Assembly: GCA_022450045.1 (NCBI GenBank)
Contig: JAKURD010000016.1
Coordinates: 1 to 64,000, forward strand
DNA length: 64,000 nucleotides
Direction: 5' to 3'
Source: Gracilimonas sp.
Lineage (GTDB): Bacteria; Bacteroidota; Rhodothermia; Balneolales; Balneolaceae
Under the pieces are notes generated by a model, which was not told the DNA's origin, did no database searches, and was given only the letters and a program-made list of their open reading frames with translations. The translations under genes and the position numbers were made by a program. Positions 54,394-63,214 of the stretch are shown in pieces (positions within the stretch are counted from its first letter, which is position 1; each line of letters begins with the position of its first letter).

Positions 54394-55077
54394 TTACCTG
54401 TTTATGTAATAGGAAGTCCGGATCAAGAACAAATGGTTGATACCGCCATCACTGAATATATCCTGCGTACGATACTGTAGCCCAAGCTCAAATTTCTGCT
54501 TATCATTAAAGTACCATCCTAAACCAACATCAGCTCGGTTTTCAGCATCTGCGACCTCTTTATTGAATGCGCTCATTACTTCATTTTTTACGATAAAGTA
54601 TTTTTCACCGGCGTCAAGTTTTTGGCCTTCAAGAGGGAAGTCATAGCTGAGCCGATAGCGAATTCTGTTTTGATAAGAACTTGACCGAACTCGCTGCTCA
54701 GCTCTTAACCGATGGGCAATGCGTTTGTCTCCGATATACGATACAAAACCGATCTGCTCTAAAAAACGGTGTTCATACTGAAGGCCGGGAAGGAAAGGAG
54801 TGGAATTTCTGTAATAATATCCTCCGCCCAATTTAACCCGTGGAGAAGAGCTGTAAGAAAAGGTAATTTGGGGTTCTATATATCTAACCGCAGAATTGTT
54901 ATCAAGATCCCTAAGAGAGTTAAACATCGAGAATTTAGCGGTAAACCCAAGTCTGTCTGATTGTTTCCAGGAATAGGAGAGTTCCGGACTCCAGATAAGA
55001 TCGGCTTTCTGTGCTAAAGCTGTAGAAGTGAATATTCCAGTTACTGCAAACAGCAATCCAATTTTTAAAAAATTCAT
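54394..55077 (-). CDS. DUF2490 outer-membrane protein
   Basis: The 227-residue protein has a cleavable signal (MNFLKIGLLFAVTGIFTSTALAQ). It then shows alternating strands typical of a small outer-membrane barrel, ending in an aromatic-rich strand FLIRTSYYINR. Segments such as LRAEQRVR, NRIRYRLSYDFPLEG and YFIVKNEVM match DUF2490. The family is widespread in Bacteroidota and uncharacterised. It follows the upstream gene on the same strand by 3 bases and so is co-transcribed with it. Confidence 0.85.
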   Translation of the reverse strand: MNFLKIGLLFAVTGIFTSTALAQKADLIWSPELSYSWKQSDRLGFTAKFSMFNSLRDLDNNSAVRYIEPQITFSYSSSPRVKLGGGYYYRNSTPFLPGLQYEHRFLEQIGFVSYIGDKRIAHRLRAEQRVRSSSYQNRIRYRLSYDFPLEGQKLDAGEKYFIVKNEVMSAFNKEVADAENRADVGLGWYFNDKQKFELGLQYRTQDIFSDGGINHLFLIRTSYYINR

Positions 55078-55080
55078 GTA

Positions 55081-55677
55081 TTACCAGATGTTATCCAGGG
55101 AACGTCTCATTATTTTACACTTCCAGAGAAATTGTCCATTTTTGTTAAACAAAAATTCAAAAATCCCCAATTCTTCTTTGTTTTGAGCTTCAACTTCCAA
55201 TTCATAACGAATAGTGAGTGGTACAAGGTCTTCTTCAAGAAAACTTTTGGTTAGCTCATCACCGCCGGAATATTGGCGTTGAATACGGGTTACTTTGAAT
55301 TTGGTGTACTGATCATTTAAATAAGATCTGATGATATTTCCTGTATTTTCAGGAATTTCATCGAACTCAATGAGTTGCTCGATATCCTTAATCAGGCCTC
55401 TTTCATTGAATTCGATGCTTAGTAAGTGGTTATCGGGCATAAACTTTGCTTCATAACTCACTGAGTTACCATCAAATTCGCGGTAAAAATCTACTTTTTT
55501 CTTATCATTCCAAAATTGATTTAGAATGTTTAAAGCCGGGGCAGGAATTTCAGCTTCTTTAATCGAAATTTCTACTTCACTTTTTTGCTTTTGTGCAAGT
55601 AAATAAAGATTTGCAATGCGTGGCAAAATAATGATCAAAAGGGAATATCCGGGAAGGTTTTCATAGTATAAGATCAT
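55081..55677 (-). CDS. Exported PepSY-like protein
   Basis: The 198-residue protein begins with a hydrophobic stretch (LPGYSLLIIILPRIANLYLLAQ) that may be a signal. Two repeats of a PepSY-like or BLIP-like pattern follow, beginning at about 35 (ISIKEAEIPAPALNILNQFWNDKKKVDFYREFDG) and about 100 (LIEFDEIPENTGNIIRSYLND). I do not recognise a specific family with certainty. It lies 3 bases upstream of the DUF2490 barrel gene, so the two may act together at the envelope. Confidence 0.6.
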   Translation of the reverse strand: MILYYENLPGYSLLIIILPRIANLYLLAQKQKSEVEISIKEAEIPAPALNILNQFWNDKKKVDFYREFDGNSVSYEAKFMPDNHLLSIEFNERGLIKDIEQLIEFDEIPENTGNIIRSYLNDQYTKFKVTRIQRQYSGGDELTKSFLEEDLVPLTIRYELEVEAQNKEELGIFEFLFNKNGQFLWKCKIMRRSLDNIW

Positions 55678-55825
55678 CAGCCTATGGTAGCGAATGTTTA
55701 TCTTTGTATTAAACTACTATGAAAAACCCCTGTCACTCAAAATTCCATTACTTATCTTTGACAAACTTAAATGCGTACTTTTTTGAGTGTTTAAATTTTC
55801 ACATTATGTTTTCAGGCGAGCTTTT

Positions 55826-56524
55826 ATGAGAGATGTTCTTATTTCCGGCAGTACTTCCTTCAAAATTCAAGTTCCTTACCAATTGATTGAGACAGGGGAA
55901 AAAGGAGAGAAACCGCTGATCGTTTATCTGCATGGCTACAATCAGAATATTGAATACTTCCGCAAGAAAGTTGATTCACTTTTAAACATTCAAGCTTATC
56001 ATTTATTTATTCAGGCGCCGTATCCTGTCTACAACACTTCCCGGAATACAGAACTATCAAAATGGGGAAGGGCCTGGTATTTATATGATGGAGATCAGGA
56101 GCAATTTATAAAGTCTATGGAAAAAGCATCCGTTTTCATTGAGCAGATCATAGATTTACTGTCCGGTGAAATCCAAGCCAACAGACTTTGCGTATTCGGT
56201 TACTCAATGGGGGGATATTTAGGCGGCTATTATTCTTTATCCCGCTATAAACAGGTGAACGATCTTGTTATGGTGGGATCAAGAATTAAAACAGAGGCTT
56301 TTGAAGGTAAATTGGAATTAGCCAGGCATATAAATATATGTGCCTTACACGGTCAAAAAGACGAAAGCGTTTATCCTGAACCTCAAAAAAAATGCATTGA
56401 ACTTTTAAAGGAAAAAGGGTTTAATGCTTCCTTTAAATTAACCAAAGCGGGGCACCAACTTGAGCCTGTTTTTATCGATGAAACCCGAAAGTGGTTAATA
56501 AGTTCAGGATACGTTGAATGCTGA
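55826..56524 (+). CDS. Alpha/beta-hydrolase (esterase/phospholipase-carboxylesterase type)
   Basis: With the ATG at 55826 the protein is 232 residues. Visible are the oxyanion-hole segment VYLHGYNQN, the nucleophile elbow FGYSMGGYLGG, an Asp in HGQKDESVYPE and the catalytic His in AGHQLEP. This matches the phospholipase/carboxylesterase family. A GTG 39 bases upstream gives a longer N-terminus, but the ATG has an AGGCGAG-type RBS and better fits the family. Substrate unknown. Monocistronic. Confidence 0.85.
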   Translation: MRDVLISGSTSFKIQVPYQLIETGEKGEKPLIVYLHGYNQNIEYFRKKVDSLLNIQAYHLFIQAPYPVYNTSRNTELSKWGRAWYLYDGDQEQFIKSMEKASVFIEQIIDLLSGEIQANRLCVFGYSMGGYLGGYYSLSRYKQVNDLVMVGSRIKTEAFEGKLELARHINICALHGQKDESVYPEPQKKCIELLKEKGFNASFKLTKAGHQLEPVFIDETRKWLISSGYVEC

Positions 56525-56647
56525 TATTTTTTGTTATACTTTTGTTTCTAATGTTTGTTAAGTTATTTTAATTCGACTGTAATAACGCAGTTCAGAAACC
56601 AGTGGGTTTTCCACGTACATTGTTAAAAACTTATTAGTAGAAAGGAA

Positions 56648-57319
56648 ATGAATATACTTGTTATTGAAGACGATCCATCAGTTCGTACTTTAGTCAAGGC
56701 AGTTCTTGAGCATAACGGTAATTCAGTATCTACAGCAGATAATGCGACGGATGGGGAAGCCAATGCTATTGAGAATGAGTATGACATGATCATCCTGGAC
56801 TTAGGGTTGCCGGATGGGGATGGATATGAAGTATGTAAAAATATTAGAGCCAGGAATATTGAAACTCCTGTACTTATACTTTCCGGAGAACAAGAAACGG
56901 ACGTAAAAGTAAAGATGCTTAAAGTTGGAGCAGACGATTACCTGACCAAGCCGTTTAATACCGAAGAGTTAATCGCGCGTATGACGGCCATCAATCGCAG
57001 AACGGAATCCGGAGGAGAACAGCAACTGACATGCAAGGAACTCAAAGTAAATCTCCTTAAGCGTGAATGTTCCATTAAAAATGAGAAAATTCAGCTTACG
57101 AATAATGAATTTAATCTCTTGGTTTACTTTATGAAAAATCGTAACCGGGTCATCACTCAGGAAGAGCTCGCTGAAAAAGTTTGGGATATCCATTTTGATA
57201 CTCAAACTAATTATATAAACGTGTATATCAGTTATTTAAGAAAGAAGATCCGCGAACACACCGATGTAGATTACATCGAGACCGTTCGTAAAAAAGGATT
57301 CGCTTTTCGGTGTGAATAG
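56648..57319 (+). CDS. OmpR-family response regulator (orphan)
   Basis: The 223-residue protein has a receiver domain (about 1-115): acidic cluster EDD, phospho-acceptor Asp51 in IILDLGLPDGDG, switch residue region ILSGEQE and Lys in YLTKPF. A winged-helix effector domain (about 130-222) follows: LTNNEFNLLVYFMKNRNRVITQEELAEKVWD...VNVYISYLRKKI...ETVRKKGFAFRCE. It should bind DNA as a phosphorylated dimer. No histidine kinase is nearby. It ends at a strong terminator. Confidence 0.95.
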   Translation: MNILVIEDDPSVRTLVKAVLEHNGNSVSTADNATDGEANAIENEYDMIILDLGLPDGDGYEVCKNIRARNIETPVLILSGEQETDVKVKMLKVGADDYLTKPFNTEELIARMTAINRRTESGGEQQLTCKELKVNLLKRECSIKNEKIQLTNNEFNLLVYFMKNRNRVITQEELAEKVWDIHFDTQTNYINVYISYLRKKIREHTDVDYIETVRKKGFAFRCE

Positions 57320-57340
57320 TATCGATAGATATTAAAATTT

Positions 57341-57375
57341 AAGTCCTGCAAACAACCCATTTGCAGGACTTTTTT
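57341..57375 (+). terminator. Intrinsic terminator after the response regulator
   Basis: AAGTCCTGCAAA pairs perfectly with TTTGCAGGACTT (12 bp) around a 7-base loop and runs into T residues. The trmH ATG follows immediately at 57376. Confidence 0.93.
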
Positions 57376-58065
57376 ATGTATAAGAATATGGACAGGTTAA
57401 AGCAGGCTGAATTAGTAAACTATCTTCGTGACTTTGCTACTGAATCTCGTTGGGAGAAGATCACAGAAGTGGCTGAACAGCGTACGCGATATATAACGGT
57501 AGTTGTGGAAGATATTTACCAATCGCATAATGCAAGTGCAGTATTGCGAAGTTGTGATGGCTTTGGTGTTCAGGATGTGCATATCATCGAAAACAAAAAT
57601 GAATTCGATGCCTCAAGTCAGGTTACTATTGGGGCAGACCAATGGCTCACTCTTCATCGCTACAAAAAAACGGGAGTCGATAACACAGAAGCCTGCTTTA
57701 AAAGGCTTAAAAAGCAAGGCTATAAACTGATTATCACAACTCCCCATGAAGATGATACTAACTTGAATGATCTGCCGATAACAGATAAAACGGCTTTGGT
57801 GTTCGGGTCTGAAATTGATGGTATCAGCAATAGGGCAAAAGAGCTGGCCGATGGATTTGTCAAGATTCCGATGGCAGGCTTTAGCGAAAGTTTTAATATC
57901 TCGGTGAGTGCTGCTGTTTGCTTATACAATATCACTCGCAGGTTAAAAGAATCCGATATCGGGTGGAAGCTTACGGAGGTGGAACTGGATGACCTGAAAT
58001 TACAGTGGCTGAAAAAGTCTATCAAAGCGGGGGACCAGCTGGAGCAGGCCTTTCTCAACCAATAA
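57376..58065 (+). CDS. trmH: tRNA (guanosine-2'-O-)-methyltransferase TrmH-like
   Basis: From ATG 57376 the SPOUT enzyme is 229 residues and shows all SpoU motifs: HNASAVLRSCDGFGVQDVHI (motif 1), ALVFGSEIDGISNRAKELAD (motif 2) and IPMAGFSESFNISVSAAVCLYNI (motif 3). The C-terminal extension (LQWLKKSIKAGDQLEQAFL) fits TrmH, which methylates G18 of tRNAs. A TTG at 57361 lies within the preceding terminator stem and is not a believable start; ATG 57388 is an alternative. A MITE-like element starts 10 bases after its stop. Confidence 0.9.
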   Translation: MYKNMDRLKQAELVNYLRDFATESRWEKITEVAEQRTRYITVVVEDIYQSHNASAVLRSCDGFGVQDVHIIENKNEFDASSQVTIGADQWLTLHRYKKTGVDNTEACFKRLKKQGYKLIITTPHEDDTNLNDLPITDKTALVFGSEIDGISNRAKELADGFVKIPMAGFSESFNISVSAAVCLYNITRRLKESDIGWKLTEVELDDLKLQWLKKSIKAGDQLEQAFLNQ

Positions 58066-58074
58066 AATACCTTA

Positions 58075-58255
58075 ACGTGAATTCGACATAAAGACTATCG
58101 GCTTAACACGCTGAATGGTCATTTCGCAGCGAATGCCCGAAATCCTATGGTTGGCCAGGTATCGAATATTGAATGAATGGCAACCATTAGATTCCCGTCT
58201 CCACGGGAATGACCACAAGTATCCTTTTAACTTAGTTCTTATCTCGAACGGACGT
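58075..58255 (+). mobile_element. MITE-like element, copy 3 (181 bp)
   Basis: Left end ACGTGAATTCGACATAAAG; right end, read inward, ACGTCCGTTCGAGATAAGAA followed by CTAAGTTAAAAGGA. It is flanked by TACCTTA and TATCTTA. The interior contains the perfect ATTCCCGT-CTCC-ACGGGAAT hairpin (58191-58210) shared, with a compensatory change, with 33957-33976. It fills the convergent gap between trmH and the M28 peptidase gene. Confidence 0.7.
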
Positions 58256-58308
58256 TATCTTACTCAATTAACTTGAATAAGAGGTTCTGATTTCATTAAA
58301 AGACTTAA

Positions 58309-59685
58309 CTACCGAGGTAACCGTTTATCAATATCTGCAACGGCATAAGCAAAAACAGCCATCGTAGCCACACATTCGTTGAAGTCTTCTTTGTCCAATT
58401 TATCTATTGTATCAGCTGCAGTATGATGGTACCAAAAATACCGGCTTCCATCTACCACCAGGCCCATGCCGGGAATGCCATCCTGCATAAGCGGACCAAT
58501 ATCAGCGCCACCTCCGCCACGGGTTACTTCACCTGATTCAATAGGTTTAAGTAAGCCCCCAATCTCAGAAAGTATTTCAAATGCTTCATCACTACCTGTA
58601 AATCCAAACCCCAGGGGATCGAAGACACCCGCATCCGATTCCATCGCTAATACGTGATTTTCAAGAGATTGCTCTTCTTCCTTAACCCAGCGGTGATATT
58701 CGTTGCCACCCTGAATACCAACTTCCTCACTTGTCCAAAGTACTACACGAATGGTTCTCTTAGGTTTGATACCCAATTCATTCATTAATCGTACGGCTTC
58801 CCAGGAGGCGATACTTCCGCCTCCATCATCCATCACACCTTCGCCTACATCCCAGGAATCTATATGCCCGCCAAGTACGATGATCTCATCAGGATATTCA
58901 GTTCCTTCTATTTCTGCGATAATATTTCGGGATTCTGCGTCAGGCATTGTTTCGGCATTCATTTCGAGGTGGACTTCAATTTTATCACCCTGGTCATACA
59001 ATCTTTGAATAAGCATGGCGTCTTCCACAGTTATGGCTGCATGAGGAATCTTTTTGATCCCGTCTTCATAATACATAACACCGGTATGCGGTGTTTGCAT
59101 GGAATAGGGAGTTACGGAGCGTATCAAACTGGCTACAGCCCCATGTTTGGATGCTTCAATGGCACCATTCAAACGATATTGAACAGTTCGTCCATAGGAT
59201 GTGAATTCTGCATTGAACAGAACGATCTTGCCTTTCACCTGGTCACTTACTTTTTCAAGCTCTTCAAAGCTTTTAACAACGATCACTTCAGCGCTAATAC
59301 CTTCCTCCGGCGTTGCAATACTACCACCCAGACCAAGCATGGGCAGATCCTTTTTTCGGGGAGAAATTAGTGTAGCTGACTCTTTATTCCGTTTCCAGTT
59401 TGGTACCATTACCGGTTGAGTCCAAACGCGATCAAAACCATCCTTCTCCATAGTTTCAACGATCCAGTCTATTGCCTGTTCCAAGCTTTCAGCTCCCGGA
59501 AACCGGGGACCAAAGGTATCAGACATATAAGTGAGTCTTTCCCATGCAAGGTTGCTGTTCATGGCTTTTTCAATAATGACCTTTGCGTTTTCTTTGTGTT
59601 CCGTTTCAAGTTCAGACTGAGCCTGGGTGGGTTGAAAAAGGAATGCCATCAGGAAAAGGATAGTAGCAAATAATTTCATTTTCAT
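58309..59685 (-). CDS. M28-family zinc metallopeptidase, secreted
   Basis: The 458-residue protein starts with a signal peptide (MKMKLFATILFLMAFLFQPTQAQ). A PA domain insert (about 120-230) precedes the peptidase domain. Metal ligands are visible in VLGGHIDSWDVGEGVMDDGGG (His, Asp), LWTSEEVGIQGG (Glu pair), ESDAGVFD (Asp) and the late WYHHTAADTIDKLD (His). The arrangement resembles carboxypeptidase Q-like enzymes. It probably degrades peptides in the periplasm or outside the cell. Monocistronic on the minus strand. Confidence 0.92.
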   Translation of the reverse strand: MKMKLFATILFLMAFLFQPTQAQSELETEHKENAKVIIEKAMNSNLAWERLTYMSDTFGPRFPGAESLEQAIDWIVETMEKDGFDRVWTQPVMVPNWKRNKESATLISPRKKDLPMLGLGGSIATPEEGISAEVIVVKSFEELEKVSDQVKGKIVLFNAEFTSYGRTVQYRLNGAIEASKHGAVASLIRSVTPYSMQTPHTGVMYYEDGIKKIPHAAITVEDAMLIQRLYDQGDKIEVHLEMNAETMPDAESRNIIAEIEGTEYPDEIIVLGGHIDSWDVGEGVMDDGGGSIASWEAVRLMNELGIKPKRTIRVVLWTSEEVGIQGGNEYHRWVKEEEQSLENHVLAMESDAGVFDPLGFGFTGSDEAFEILSEIGGLLKPIESGEVTRGGGGADIGPLMQDGIPGMGLVVDGSRYFWYHHTAADTIDKLDKEDFNECVATMAVFAYAVADIDKRLPR

Positions 59686-59742
59686 TTAGTTGGGTTAAAT
59701 AGTTAGCCAAATAAAATGAAAAACGTGCTATGATGCCATAAA

Positions 59743-59777
59743 AAACCCCCGCACATAAGCATTTATGTGCGGGGGTT
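59743..59777. terminator. Strong bidirectional terminator
   Basis: AAACCCCCGCACATAA and TTATGTGCGGGGGTTT pair perfectly over 16 bp around a 4-base loop, 20 bases past the end of the M23 peptidase gene. The T run on the minus strand (from the A tract at 59741) suits that gene. Confidence 0.92.
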
Positions 59778-59796
59778 TCGGGAAAATCTTAGAGGA

Positions 59797-60771
59797 TCAA
59801 TCCAGAGAGTTCTTATTGGTTTCAGATATCTCTTTAAACATGGCATATTCCTCTGGGGAAGTGTCTGCAAACAGGTAATAAATAGGATCTACGGGGCGAC
59901 CTTCTAAGTGAACTTCATAATGCAAATGAGGTCCTTCTGAGAGGCCTGAGTCACCGGCCATGGCAATTTGCTGTCCACGTTCAACCTTAGCTCCGGTTCT
60001 AATTCCTTTGGCATAACCTGAAAGGTGAGCGTAAAGTGTTTCAAACCCAAAGCCATGATCTACGATCACGATCTTGCCAAGTGTACTTTGAGGTCCGGCA
60101 TACTTGATGGTTCCGTTACCAGTGGACAATACAGGATCTCCTACATCAGCCCTGAAGTCGAGTCCGTTATGTGGGCGGGCATATTTCAAGATAGGGTGAT
60201 TTCTCATTCCGAACCCACTCAATAAAATCCCCGCGGTTGGTTTGATGGCTGGTATATGCCCCATTTTCTCTTTGTTGATGTTGTATTGGTTCTTGATTTC
60301 TTCAAAACTGAGCTGTTGAATACCAATACGGCGTTCGAGATTATCAACCTTCGAGGCGGTCCATTTGAGAAGCTCGGAAGTAGATTCAGAATAAACGTCA
60401 AATTCATCATAAGGATCAGAACCACCAACTCCGGCCTGGCGTTCTTCATAAGAAATTTTTTCCATTCCCAAAACGGAACGATACATCTCATTGTCATTTT
60501 CTGCGATAGTAGTGATCTGACTATCAAGATCTAAAAGAGCTGAACGGGTGGTCTCAAGCTGTTCAAATAGCGCTTCATTTTCAGCTTTAAGAGCTAATTC
60601 TGCAGGTGTACCTACATAATTTGAAAGTAAAATTATACCTATTCCTGTAAGTATCACCCCGGAAAGTATCCATATCGATAAATTGTAAACAACTTGTTCA
60701 ACACGGTTATACTTAATAGGCACAAATTCACAATTTGCTTCGTCGTAGTAGTAATGATTTTTGAGAGACAT
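59797..60771 (-). CDS. M23-family peptidoglycan metallopeptidase
   Basis: The 324-residue protein has a single N-terminal span (about 32-50), a coiled-coil-like region (about 60-110) and a C-terminal M23 (LytM) domain. Zinc and catalytic motifs are complete: GMRNHPILKYARPHNGLDF (His, Asp), LYAHLSGY and GPHLHYEVHL. The VGDPVLSTGNGTI segment is typical. It probably cleaves peptidoglycan cross-links, or scaffolds such an activity, at the inner membrane. It ends in a perfect terminator and lies 83 bases after hprK. Confidence 0.93.
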   Translation of the reverse strand: MSLKNHYYYDEANCEFVPIKYNRVEQVVYNLSIWILSGVILTGIGIILLSNYVGTPAELALKAENEALFEQLETTRSALLDLDSQITTIAENDNEMYRSVLGMEKISYEERQAGVGGSDPYDEFDVYSESTSELLKWTASKVDNLERRIGIQQLSFEEIKNQYNINKEKMGHIPAIKPTAGILLSGFGMRNHPILKYARPHNGLDFRADVGDPVLSTGNGTIKYAGPQSTLGKIVIVDHGFGFETLYAHLSGYAKGIRTGAKVERGQQIAMAGDSGLSEGPHLHYEVHLEGRPVDPIYYLFADTSPEEYAMFKEISETNKNSLD

Positions 60772-60854
60772 ATATTATCCTTATTTCAAAACTTTCCAAA
60801 GATAGTAAGCTGAGTATCACATTCAAAGAGTAAGCAGAAACTCTAATGTTACAA

Positions 60855-61886
60855 TTATTCTATATCGCCCTCAAAATATTCAATAGCTCGTTTCGGCGAC
60901 ATATCTCCTCCTTCAGCTTTTTCACTGATACTAGATTTAATTCGTTCCTGAAACGCTTTTGCGGGATCATAGCCATAATGTTTCAATAGATAGTTCATGG
61001 CAATTACTTCAGCTATTACCGTAATATTTTTCCCTGGGGTAATTGGAAGATGTATCAGCGGGATATCTAAACCAAGTACATTTACCGAATCGTGATTGAG
61101 GCCTGTTCGTTCTACTTCATGGGTTTCATCCCAAAGCGTGAGTTCCAGTACTACTTCCAGCCTTTTTTGATATCGAATGGCACGAATACCGAACATAGAC
61201 ATAACATCTACAATGCCGAGTCCCCGGATCTCCATAAAGTGCTTGCTCATTTCAGTCGCAGAAGACATCAGAACATTGTTCTTTTTGGTGAGCATCACCA
61301 CATCATCAGCCACCAAGCGATGTCCACGTTCAACAAGGTCGAGGGCCACTTCACTTTTGCCAATTCCTGATTTACCTGCAACCAGTATTCCGATTCCATA
61401 TACATCCATCATAGATCCATGCACCATGGTTTGGACGGCAAATTGGTCTTCCATAAAATCCCGGAGGATATACATGAAGCGTGTGGTTTCAAGCGTAGTA
61501 GAGTAGATGGGGATACCGGCATCTCTGGAAATTTCAAGTAAATGTTCGGGAAGCAGATTTCCATCCGTTAAAAAAATAACGGGAATATCAAACTGAGTGA
61601 TATACCGAAACGACTCACGTTGTTTATCTTCACTCAGATGATCCAGAAATTGGGTCTCTGTATTACCGATGATCTGAATACGTTGATACGTAAACAGATC
61701 GATATACCCTGCAAGAGCCAATCCCGGACGATGCAGGTCAGCTTCAGAAATAAATCGATCCGAACTGCATTCTTCAGAAGCGCAAGATTCAATTTTGATA
61801 TGTACGCGTTCACGTAATTTCTCAACCAAGTATTCGACTGAGATCTTTTCTTTACGTGGGATTGGATCCTGTGGGTTAAATGGCAT
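60855..61886 (-). CDS. hprK: HPr kinase/phosphorylase
   Basis: The 343-residue protein has an N-terminal domain (about 10-140) and a kinase domain with the P-loop GKSGIGKSEVALDL (Gly171-Ser178), the VADDVV motif, EIRGLGIVDVMSMFG and the C-terminal signature PITPGKNITVIAEVIAMNYLLK. HprK phosphorylates the Ser site of HPr; in Bacteroidota, where a full PTS is rare, its role is less clear. It is last in the xer-hpf-hprK unit, 9 bases after hpf. Confidence 0.95.
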   Translation of the reverse strand: MPFNPQDPIPRKEKISVEYLVEKLRERVHIKIESCASEECSSDRFISEADLHRPGLALAGYIDLFTYQRIQIIGNTETQFLDHLSEDKQRESFRYITQFDIPVIFLTDGNLLPEHLLEISRDAGIPIYSTTLETTRFMYILRDFMEDQFAVQTMVHGSMMDVYGIGILVAGKSGIGKSEVALDLVERGHRLVADDVVMLTKKNNVLMSSATEMSKHFMEIRGLGIVDVMSMFGIRAIRYQKRLEVVLELTLWDETHEVERTGLNHDSVNVLGLDIPLIHLPITPGKNITVIAEVIAMNYLLKHYGYDPAKAFQERIKSSISEKAEGGDMSPKRAIEYFEGDIE

Positions 61887-61895
61887 ATATGGTGA

Positions 61896-62195
61896 TTATT
61901 GGGTTGCGTGCATTTTTTCTTTATATCGCTTTAATTGCCTGCTTATAGTATCTATTGCGTTATGTATGGCTTGTTCATAGGTTTTAGCAGATTCTTTTAC
62001 GGTGAGTACTTTACGCGGCACTTTAACGATCAATTCCGCTTGCTGAGGATTTTCATCAGAGGGGATGGGTTGCAAAATAATATCACACATTACAATTCGG
62101 TCATAAAACTGTTCTAATTTTTCCACACTGTCTCTACAGTATTGTTGTAAATCTGCGCTTGCTTCAAAATGGCGTGCTGTGAATGTAGTTTTCAT
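61896..62195 (-). CDS. hpf: Ribosome hibernation promoting factor (short form)
   Basis: The 99-residue protein is a short-type HPF/RaiA: FTARHFEASADLQQYCRDSVEKLEQFYDRI, AELIVKVPRKVLTVKESAKTYEQAIHNAIDTISRQLKRYKEK. It binds the 30S decoding region in stationary phase. The long-form C-terminal dimerisation domain is absent. It lies between the Xer recombinase (31-base gap) and hprK (9-base gap). Confidence 0.95.
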   Translation of the reverse strand: MKTTFTARHFEASADLQQYCRDSVEKLEQFYDRIVMCDIILQPIPSDENPQQAELIVKVPRKVLTVKESAKTYEQAIHNAIDTISRQLKRYKEKMHATQ

Positions 62196-62226
62196 ACTTC
62201 TAACTCCTTAAATGTAATGTTAATGA

Positions 62227-63144
62227 TTATGTTTTCGCTCTTGGGTGGGCTTGCTCATACACATTCTTTAATCTTTCAATGCTTGTATGTGTATAAACCT
62301 GCGTTGCAGCAAGGTTTGCATGCCCCAGAAACTCCTTAATTATCCTAATGTCTGCACCGTTATCTAACATATGCGTTGCAAAACTGTGGCGCAATACATG
62401 CGGACTTTTTTGAGTGACCTCACTGGTCTTCTTTAAATATTTTTCTACCATATAACCAACAGATCTGTCGTACATGCGCTGTCCGCTTGCTGCTATAAAT
62501 AATGATTTTTTTGCATCAGTATCAGTTCTTTCTCCGTAAAGTTCGGTTCTTTTCGTGATGAACTCTTTTAAAATACCTGATACTGTTTTCCCTAATGGAA
62601 TGATCCGCTGTTTATTGGCTTTTCCTTTTACGAGAACCTGATTTTGTTTTAAATCTACGTCTGTAATATTTAGCCCTGTTAACTCGCTCAGGCGCATCCC
62701 TGTTCCATAGAAAAGCTCTAAAATAGCTCTGTCCTGTAATCCTTGAACTGTTTCCATATTTACAGCCTCCATCATTCGTTCAATATCTTCCACGGTTGCT
62801 GTTTTGGGAAGAGTTTGTTCTTTCTTTGGAATAACTAATAAATGAGCAGGGTTTTTAGTAATAAGCCCACGTTTAAAACAATATTTGAAGAAAGAACGTA
62901 ATGCAGCAACCTTTCTTGCGATCGATGTTTTGGCGAATCCCTGTTCGGAGAGATCGCCCAGCCATAGCCTGATACTTAATCGCGTTATAGAATTGGCATC
63001 CACTTTATCAACAGCAATTTCTTCAACATCTGCTGTGAAATTGAGAAAAGACCGAAGGTCATTTTCATAAGAAATAATGGTGTGTTTAGAAGCGTTGCGC
63101 TCTACGCTCAGATATTTCAGGTATTTCTCTATCAATGCTTTCAT
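62227..63144 (-). CDS. XerC/XerD-type tyrosine recombinase
   Basis: The 305-residue protein has an N-terminal SAM-like core-binding domain (about 1-95, KYLKYLSVERNASKHTIISYENDL) and a catalytic domain. Arg in YGTGMRLSELTGL, Lys in VKGKANKQRIIPLG, the HVLRHSFATH box, LGHANLAATQVYTH and the downstream Tyr nucleophile (VYTH) form the full active-site set. It resolves chromosome dimers at dif together with a partner. Being the first gene of the xer-hpf-hprK operon, it is most likely XerC or a single Xer; the sequence does not decide which. Confidence 0.95.
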   Translation of the reverse strand: MKALIEKYLKYLSVERNASKHTIISYENDLRSFLNFTADVEEIAVDKVDANSITRLSIRLWLGDLSEQGFAKTSIARKVAALRSFFKYCFKRGLITKNPAHLLVIPKKEQTLPKTATVEDIERMMEAVNMETVQGLQDRAILELFYGTGMRLSELTGLNITDVDLKQNQVLVKGKANKQRIIPLGKTVSGILKEFITKRTELYGERTDTDAKKSLFIAASGQRMYDRSVGYMVEKYLKKTSEVTQKSPHVLRHSFATHMLDNGADIRIIKEFLGHANLAATQVYTHTSIERLKNVYEQAHPRAKT

Positions 63145-63214
63145 ACACCTTGAATATGTCTATGTATCTGCAAAAAAGAAAACTATTATTAATGAAGGAG
63201 AGATGAATTTTTAT

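Noticed and set aside
57361..57375. TTG start for trmH
   Set aside because: It is part of the terminator stem and T run of the preceding gene.
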